From Hallella multisaccharivorax DSM 17128 (lineage in GTDB: Bacteria > Bacteroidota > Bacteroidia > Bacteroidales > Bacteroidaceae): 64,000 bases of DNA. The notes below the pieces were generated by a model that ran no database searches, had not been told where the DNA came from, and worked only from the letters and a program-made list of their open reading frames with translations. The stretch lies in NCBI RefSeq assembly GCF_000218235.1, contig NZ_GL945017.1:523297-587296 (forward strand), given 5' to 3'. This document shows positions 58,221-64,000 of this stretch, piece after piece. The number at the start of each line of letters is the position of its first letter. Positions within the stretch are counted from its first letter, which is position 1. Both the position numbers and the translations under genes were made by a program.

Positions 58221-59951
58221 TTACCAGTTACCAATGTTCTGCGTGTAATGTCCGTTGGAAGCAGACAGCTGCTCAAACGGAATGGGGAGATACTCGTCCT
58301 TGTTAGCCTCGAAATGAGCCTCCTTGAAGATGGCACAATGAGGAATCTCCTCGGCATAGTACTTATTCAGCACTGTGGCAGCATCTCCCCAGCGCACAAG
58401 GTCGAAGAAACGCTCGCTCTCCATACCCAGTTCCAGACGACGCTCCATCTTGACAATCTTTACGGCATCATCCTTAGTGTAAGAGCCTTTGTAGTTGGCA
58501 CAATACATTTTCACGCCGTAGGTGTGGGGATAGTCGGCTATCATGCGTGTGCTTCCGGCGGCACGCGTACGGATCTCGTTGACAAGGTCAATGGCTTTTT
58601 GTGTATCACCAAGCTGCGCAAAAGCCTCGGCACGCATCAGCAGGACGTCGGCATAGCGGAAGACGATACGGTTCATGCTGCTGGCCCAGTAAGAGCCCTT
58701 GATGAGATAGGAGCCGATGAGGGAAGGGTCTACATTCTGTTTTAGCGAGACATAGTAACCATAGAGGCCGTTACTACGGCTCCATATGCTTGTCTCCGAC
58801 ATGATGTATTTCTTGTCAAACTCATAAGGCAGTCCCGGCATACCTACAGTGAGGAAAAGACGAGGATCGGCATTGTCAGCCGACTTGCTGTAGTTCTTTT
58901 CGTTGAAGGTAGAGAGCAGAGGCAGTCCGTCGGTTCCTGTACGGTAAGCATTGACAAGGTTCTGACTTGGTTTGTAGAAGTCGCAGCCACCATCGGTGGC
59001 ACCGGGGATGTTTGGAGGGATGAGTCCGTAGCTCCAATTGAGGTTGCCATAGACCGAGCCATCATTGCGGGAATACTGAATAGCCCAGAGGCTCTCCCTG
59101 CCATTCTCGTAAGCTTCTTCAGGGCGGAAGTTGTTGTGGAAGTCACTCTCCAGTCCGTAGTTCCGGTAGAGAGAAGGGTCGGTAAACTCAACCACTTTCT
59201 TCAGGTCATCCTGGTTGATGGATGTCACCTGATTACTTGCAGGCTCATCCTGGCGGTAAGCCTTATAGAGATAAACTTTCGCAAGGAAAGCAGCAGCAGC
59301 AGCCTTTGTGGGACGGGCTTTGTCAGCTTGCCTCTCAGGCAGCGTGTTGTAAGCCATCATAAGGTCATCGATGATCTTCTGCCAGCCCTCATCGTTGGAG
59401 AACTCACGGTTGGAGAGCGTCTTATACTCTTCCTGCGTGAGGTTTTCATTCGTCACGAAAGGAATATTCTTGTAGAGGCGCTTGAGGAGGAAGTGAGCAT
59501 AGGCACGCAGAAACTTCATCTCAGCCAGTCGCTCGTCCTTCAGCTTGAAGCTGTCGTCAGTCTTGTCGAGAAGAGCAATAGCGGTGTTGACACGCGAGAT
59601 ACAGTTGTAAAGACGCACCCACATATCGTTGATGTTCCAGTTGGTTGTCAATACCCCTTTCTGGATCTCGAGCTGGTGGAATACATCACCGTCACTCGTA
59701 CCGCTGCCACCTTTATAGGCGTCATCAGAGCGCACGTCGTAGTTCCACATCGAGAATGAGGAGTTGATGTCCTCTGCTGTGGTGAAGATGGCATAGGCAG
59801 ACGTCACCATGGCATCAGCATTCTGCGCGGTCTTCACCTGATCATCATTCAATGTACCCTGCGGCACCTGCTTGTCAAGGAAGTCAGAGCAGGAAGTGAG
59901 GCTCATGGCAAGAACCCCAACGCAGAAAAGATGAAATATTTTAGTTTTCAT
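58221..59951 (-). CDS. SusD-family outer-membrane glycan-binding lipoprotein (pair 2)
   Basis: The 576-residue protein starts MKTKIFHLFCVGVLAMSLTS with lipidation Cys C21 and has the SusD fold (SAYAIFTTAEDINSSFSMW, FLRAYAHFLLKRLYKNI, MERRLELGMESERFFDLVRW). It partners the upstream SusC (20-bp gap). The following DUF4960 and GH32 genes make a levan-type fructan the most probable ligand. Confidence 0.94.
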   Translation of the reverse strand: MKTKIFHLFCVGVLAMSLTSCSDFLDKQVPQGTLNDDQVKTAQNADAMVTSAYAIFTTAEDINSSFSMWNYDVRSDDAYKGGSGTSDGDVFHQLEIQKGVLTTNWNINDMWVRLYNCISRVNTAIALLDKTDDSFKLKDERLAEMKFLRAYAHFLLKRLYKNIPFVTNENLTQEEYKTLSNREFSNDEGWQKIIDDLMMAYNTLPERQADKARPTKAAAAAFLAKVYLYKAYRQDEPASNQVTSINQDDLKKVVEFTDPSLYRNYGLESDFHNNFRPEEAYENGRESLWAIQYSRNDGSVYGNLNWSYGLIPPNIPGATDGGCDFYKPSQNLVNAYRTGTDGLPLLSTFNEKNYSKSADNADPRLFLTVGMPGLPYEFDKKYIMSETSIWSRSNGLYGYYVSLKQNVDPSLIGSYLIKGSYWASSMNRIVFRYADVLLMRAEAFAQLGDTQKAIDLVNEIRTRAAGSTRMIADYPHTYGVKMYCANYKGSYTKDDAVKIVKMERRLELGMESERFFDLVRWGDAATVLNKYYAEEIPHCAIFKEAHFEANKDEYLPIPFEQLSASNGHYTQNIGNW

Positions 59952-59971
59952 AAAAAAATTCTGTTTAGCAA

Positions 59972-62900
59972 TTAGAAAGACAAGTTGAGACCGAATGTAA
60001 CGTTCAGAGGGATAGGATAGCCAAAGTTGGCATTTTCTGGATCCACACCTGTGAAGTTCTTACTCTTGATGGTCAGCAGGTTCTGTGCCGAGACATAAGC
60101 GCGCAAACGGGTGAGATAGAGCTTCTCGTAGATACTCTTGGGGAAGTTGTATCCGAGCTGAATGGTACGCAGCTTGGCGTAGGAGCCGTTCTCAACGAAG
60201 TAGCTGCTCACGCGCTTCTCGTTGTTGTTGTCCATGGTGCTGATGGCAGGAATGTTGGATCCGTTGTTAAGCGGAGTCCAGGCATCAAGAAGCCGGCGAC
60301 CTTTGTTGAGGTTGGAGATGTTCAGGCCACTCCAGAGGTCGGTTTCCTTCTTCAGGTCGCTGATGACATCAACACCCTGCACGCCCTGCCAGAACATTGT
60401 CAAGTCAACATTCTTATACTGCAGATAGATGTTCAGGCCCCACGTGAAGTCGGGTGTCGGGTCATAAATCCACTTTTGGTCCTTCTCATTGATGACATTG
60501 TCGCCGTTAAGGTCCTTCCAGCGGATGCGTCCCAAGCCGGCACCATTCTGCACAGCGTGGTTATCGATCTCATCCTGACTCTTGAAGATGCCGTCGTAGA
60601 CATAACCAACCTGTGAATACATCGGATGACCAACGACACTGTAAACGCCGTTGCCACCGAAGGTACCCCTGGCTGCAATGGTCTCGGGAAGCTTGGTCAC
60701 TTTATTGCGATAAGTTCCTATATTTCCGGAAAGGTCATACTGGAAGTCTGCAATTTTTCCACGGTAACCGATGTTGAACTCAATACCCTTGTTGGTCACC
60801 TCACCGGCATTGATCCATTGGTCAGAGCCTTCACCCATGACAGCGATGCCGGGCATATAGACCAGAATGTCAGAGGTCTTCTTGTAGTACCACTCCAATG
60901 ATCCGTAGAGAGCATCACCAAAGAAGCCGTAGTCAAGACCGATGTTGGTCTGTGTTGTAGTCTCCCACTTCAGGTCATCGTTGCCAAGCTGATTGCGCTT
61001 GAAACCGCTGGGGAGCGTCTGCCCGCCGTTGGTACCTGCAATGTCGTAGCTCGTGCCATAGCCCTGACCGCCAAAACCGGCCTCACCGTAGTTGCTCACA
61101 TAGGTGGTGTAGCGTGCAATGTTAGAGATTTCCTGGTTACCGGTCTGGCCCCATGAAGCACGGAGCTTGAGGTTGTCGATCCAGTTGATGCCTTTCATGA
61201 ACTTCTCCTCACTGAGACGCCAGCCGAGACTGACGGAAGGGAAAGTACCGTAGCGGTTGTTCTTGCCAAAGCGGCTACTGCCGTCGTAACGCACCGTGAC
61301 ACTGGCGAGATAGCGGTCCGCATAGTTGTAGTTGGCCTTGCCGAAGAAGGAAACGAGCGAGTAGCCCTCACCGCCACCGTAGGCCTCAGCCTCGCCGACA
61401 CCAGCATTAGGCCACATATAGTCAGGATTGAGAACAGAAAAGCCATAGCGCTTGGCACTGAAGTTAGTGTCATCCTCGCGGTTCAGCTCTGTACCGGCAA
61501 GGAAGTCAGCACGATGCTTGCCTGTCTCAAAGTTATAGGTAGCCACGGCATTCCACATCCATTTGGTCCAATGCTCCTGCTTGGGTTCCACCGCATTGGT
61601 GCTGTTGGCCACAGTGCCCTCGGTGATGGGATAAGTAAAGATGCGCTGTTGCTTCTGGGCATAGTCGAGACCGAAGGTGGTTTTGACATTAAAGTTCTTG
61701 AAAGGATTGATGTTGAGATAAGTGCCGCCGAAAGCGCGCCAGTAAGTGTAGCGGTTGTCGCTGTTACGCTGCAGACGTGCAACGGGATTCTCACGGTCTG
61801 GATAACCTCCGACAGGACCGGCATAGCTGCCATTCTCGGTATAGATGGGGATGGAGGGGTTGAACTGCAACACGTTCTCGAGGAATCCGTCGGGAGCCTG
61901 CACCTCACTGGTACGGTTCAGCGTGAAGTTCTCGCCGATGCTGACGATATTGCGGTCACCCACCTTGATAAGTTTGTAATCAGAGTTCATACGTGCCGAG
62001 AGGCGCTCGAAGTCAGAGGTCTTGATGATACCTTTATTCTTATAGTATCCGAGGGAGAAATAGGATGATCCCTTGTCGTTGCCGTTGCTCAGCGAGACGT
62101 TGTACTGCTGGATGAGGCCGGTACGTGTGGTCTCCTTGAACCAGTCGGTATCGGCAGCGGGGGTGGTGCCGGCAGCATCGAGATACTTGTTCATGCTGAG
62201 ACTGTTAAGCACTGGGGTGCCTTGAGCGTCATAGCTCCAGTTGTAACGGTAGCCGAGACCATTGGTGTTGGGATCGAGTCCCTCATTGACATATCCCTGC
62301 CACATCACCTGTCCAAACTCCTCTGCATTGAGTACCTTCATCTTATGAGCATAGGTCTGGGCGGAGAGGCTGGCGTCGAAGTTAACCTTCACCTTGCCAT
62401 CTTTGCCCTGCTTGGTGGTGATGATAATCACGCCGTTGGCAGCGCGCGAACCATAGATAGAAGCGGAAGCAGCGTCCTTGAGCACCTGGATGCTTTCGAT
62501 GTCGTTGCCGTTGAGCTCATGCATGCCGCTCTTCGTGGGCACGCCGTCGATGATGTAGAGCGGGTCGTTGTTGTTAAGTGTTCCCACACCACGGATGCGG
62601 ACAGTGGCTGAACCCGAGGGGTTGCCGTCGGCAGAGATATTGATGCCCGGCACACGGCCTTGCAGAGCCTTGATGGGGTTGTTCTCATTCTGCTTGGCAA
62701 GGTCATCGACATTCACCACTGACACGGCGCCCGTAAGGTCGGCCTTACGCTGCACCTGGTAGCCGGTCACAACTACTTCGCTAAGCTCTTTAGCATTTTC
62801 CTGAAGTGTGATTTGAAGATTTGGGGCGGCCTTCACCTCCTGCGAGGTGAAGCCAATGTAAGAGATGGTGAGTGTGGCACCCTTGGATGCCTTGAACGTG

Positions 62901-63085
62901 AAATGACCGTCAAGATCGGAAACGGCGCCTTTCGTCGTACCTTTCTCAATGACGGAAGCACCAATGATCGGTTCACCTGTCTTGTCAACGACAGTTCCCG
63001 AAACAGTGATGTCCTCGCTTTGTGCCAATGCTGATACCGTGACTGACGTCAGCAGTGCCAGCAAAAAGAACTTGAGATGTCTCAT
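59972..63085 (-). CDS. SusC-family TonB-dependent glycan transporter (pair 2)
   Basis: The 1037-residue protein has a signal peptide (MRHLKFFLLALLTSVTVSAL), the regulatory-like domain (VDKTGEPIIGASVIEKGT), the plug (LSEVVVTGYQVQRKADLTG, DIESIQVLKDAASASIYGSR) and a barrel ending VTFGLNLSF. It is the first gene of the operon SusC-SusD-DUF4960-GH32. The start is placed at MRHLKFF, since the in-frame ATG upstream adds only leader codons. The first 60 codons are shared with the other SusC, while the barrels differ, implying different ligands. Confidence 0.95.
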   Translation of the reverse strand: MRHLKFFLLALLTSVTVSALAQSEDITVSGTVVDKTGEPIIGASVIEKGTTKGAVSDLDGHFTFKASKGATLTISYIGFTSQEVKAAPNLQITLQENAKELSEVVVTGYQVQRKADLTGAVSVVNVDDLAKQNENNPIKALQGRVPGINISADGNPSGSATVRIRGVGTLNNNDPLYIIDGVPTKSGMHELNGNDIESIQVLKDAASASIYGSRAANGVIIITTKQGKDGKVKVNFDASLSAQTYAHKMKVLNAEEFGQVMWQGYVNEGLDPNTNGLGYRYNWSYDAQGTPVLNSLSMNKYLDAAGTTPAADTDWFKETTRTGLIQQYNVSLSNGNDKGSSYFSLGYYKNKGIIKTSDFERLSARMNSDYKLIKVGDRNIVSIGENFTLNRTSEVQAPDGFLENVLQFNPSIPIYTENGSYAGPVGGYPDRENPVARLQRNSDNRYTYWRAFGGTYLNINPFKNFNVKTTFGLDYAQKQQRIFTYPITEGTVANSTNAVEPKQEHWTKWMWNAVATYNFETGKHRADFLAGTELNREDDTNFSAKRYGFSVLNPDYMWPNAGVGEAEAYGGGEGYSLVSFFGKANYNYADRYLASVTVRYDGSSRFGKNNRYGTFPSVSLGWRLSEEKFMKGINWIDNLKLRASWGQTGNQEISNIARYTTYVSNYGEAGFGGQGYGTSYDIAGTNGGQTLPSGFKRNQLGNDDLKWETTTQTNIGLDYGFFGDALYGSLEWYYKKTSDILVYMPGIAVMGEGSDQWINAGEVTNKGIEFNIGYRGKIADFQYDLSGNIGTYRNKVTKLPETIAARGTFGGNGVYSVVGHPMYSQVGYVYDGIFKSQDEIDNHAVQNGAGLGRIRWKDLNGDNVINEKDQKWIYDPTPDFTWGLNIYLQYKNVDLTMFWQGVQGVDVISDLKKETDLWSGLNISNLNKGRRLLDAWTPLNNGSNIPAISTMDNNNEKRVSSYFVENGSYAKLRTIQLGYNFPKSIYEKLYLTRLRAYVSAQNLLTIKSKNFTGVDPENANFGYPIPLNVTFGLNLSF

Positions 63086-63158
63086 GTCTGATGTTTTTAA
63101 GTTGTTAATATTTGTCTTTTCTAATAACATTTTTTGATAACGTTTTCAAGTAATGCTG

Positions 63159-63166
63159 CAAAATTA
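63159..63166 (-). promoter_or_regulatory. Bacteroidota -7 box (TAATTTTG), susC pair 2
   Basis: TAATTTTG on the minus strand, 73 bp before the susC start; followed by a leader like that of the first susC. Confidence 0.6.
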
Positions 63167-63310
63167 ACAACTGATAGTTGACAACAACCAAAAATAACGT
63201 TCAATGGGTTTCAAAAATGTTTCATGTAACAGAATTAGAAGAGTTTGTCAGAATATTAAAGTTGTCCGTCGGAATAAGAATTATTCAGCCATCCCGGTTG
63301 TCTCTCATTG

Positions 63311-63376
63311 TCCTGCGAACGTAGGACAATTCTCCGGCACGTGCCGGAGAATCGGCTGACACGTACCGGAGAATTA
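63311..63376. repeat. 22-bp tandem array E (three units), overlapping a stop codon
   Basis: Units start at 63311, 63333 and 63355. The middle one has the perfect palindrome CCGGCACGTGCCGG; the outer two are diverged. The last three bases (63374-63376) are the stop codon of the regulator gene, so coding sequence ends inside the array. Same family as A and C. Confidence 0.85.
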
Positions 63377-64000
63377 ATGATGAGCCCTGACGTCAGTTGG
63401 ATACTTACCATATTGTTTCTTGAAGCAGGTAGAAAAATAACCTGGAGAACTAAAGCCGGTGTTGTAGGCTATTTCTGAAACGGACAATGAGGAATGCTGC
63501 AGGAGCGACAGAGCTTTCTGTAACCGTATCTGCTTCAAGAGGTCAGCGGGAGAGAATCCTGTCAATGCCTTTACTTTTCGATAGAGCTGTATACGGCTGA
63601 TGCCCATCTCTGCCCCGAGGTCGTCCATCTTGAGATTGTTTTCGGATAAATGTTTCTGCACAGCCGACTTGAACCGGTTAATAAACTCGCGGTCAGGCGA
63701 TGTGAGCTTCTGTTCTTCTGTTTCTTCCTGACTCTTTCCGTCGAAGAGATGCCGCAAATGGGCACGGTTCTTGAGCAGATTGTCGATGCGCGCAAGCAGC
63801 AGATTGGCACTGAACGGCTTGGTCATGTAAGCATCAGCTCCGCTACCCAATCCTTCCACCTGCTGGCTCTCCGTGCTTCGGGCAGTGAGCAGGATGACAG
63901 GGATGTGCGAAGTCATGGGATCGTCCTTGACTTTGCGGCAGAACTGCAGGCCGTCCATCACCGGCATCATCACGTCGCTCACGATGAGATCGGGCACGGT
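63374..64000 (-). CDS. Hybrid two-component sensor regulator, C-terminal part (runs off the window)
   Basis: The visible 208 codons hold most of a receiver domain (phospho-Asp in DLIVSDVMMPVMDG, Lys in AYMTKPFS) and an AraC HTH (MDDLGAEMGISRIQLYRKVK, IAYNTGFSSPGYFSTCFKK). The frame is open to the window edge, so the sensor and kinase lie outside; a GTG at 63997 is internal, not a start. Placed upstream of SusC pair 2, it is probably the main fructan sensor of the locus. Whether it keeps the kinase ATPase domain cannot be seen. Confidence 0.9.
   Translation of the reverse strand, partial: TVPDLIVSDVMMPVMDGLQFCRKVKDDPMTSHIPVILLTARSTESQQVEGLGSGADAYMTKPFSANLLLARIDNLLKNRAHLRHLFDGKSQEETEEQKLTSPDREFINRFKSAVQKHLSENNLKMDDLGAEMGISRIQLYRKVKALTGFSPADLLKQIRLQKALSLLQHSSLSVSEIAYNTGFSSPGYFSTCFKKQYGKYPTDVRAHH

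Overview
The window comes from a Bacteroidota genome and most resembles Prevotella or a close Prevotellaceae relative. The support is two SusC/SusD pairs, SusR/HTCS-type membrane regulators, a GLPGLI/TonB-receptor pair, a Bacteroidales-type RiPP leader, and repeated TAnnTTTG promoter boxes (the Bacteroidota -7 element). The species is inferred from gene content only.

Layout. 1-6.7 kb is a decayed accessory region: an acyltransferase, remnants of a NucA/NucB-type nuclease domain and a small secreted protein, two outer-membrane barrels, a frameshifted lipoprotein, and a LytS/LytTR two-component pair whose kinase gene is frameshifted. 6.8-12.1 kb holds housekeeping genes (MazG-like pyrophosphohydrolase, deoC, polyprenyl synthase, polA). 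12.2-19.4 kb is a seven-gene operon: a CobD/HisC-like PLP enzyme, a LicC-like nucleotidyltransferase, LicD, a glycosyltransferase, then AmpG-like permease, MurNAc/GlcNAc kinase and MurQ (peptidoglycan recycling). 19.3-26.8 kb has a superfamily I helicase, an orphan ABC ATPase, an esterase fused to a degenerate HAD-like domain, and the GLPGLI/receptor pair. 27-28.2 kb is an AT-rich twice-frameshifted lipoprotein gene plus a small membrane protein; a secreted GH2 beta-galactosidase follows.

31.8-64 kb is a large fructan utilisation locus: fructokinase, sugar permease, two GH32 enzymes plus a GH32 remnant, two SusCD pairs, a DUF4960-type surface glycan-binding lipoprotein and three sensor-regulators. 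It is split by an AT-rich island (36.5-46.2 kb) containing IS256 and IS21 remnants and an apparently intact RiPP cluster: outer-membrane barrel, short precursor with a CxxxCxxxC core, radical SAM/SPASM maturase, a two-domain GNAT-like protein, a C39-peptidase ABC exporter and a very small HlyD-like protein.

Three things stand out. (1) The RiPP island. (2) The fructan regulators form a reduction series: one hybrid sensor lacks the whole kinase ATPase domain, and another has lost kinase and receiver altogether, leaving a periplasmic sugar sensor joined through one membrane helix to an AraC DNA-binding domain. (3) Five intergenic tandem arrays, of three unrelated sequences, share exactly the same 22-bp period, and each sits at the 3' end of a gene.

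Single-base frameshifts recur, but only in accessory or mobile genes; every long core gene is intact. This favours real decay over sequencing error, although several lie in short homopolymers.
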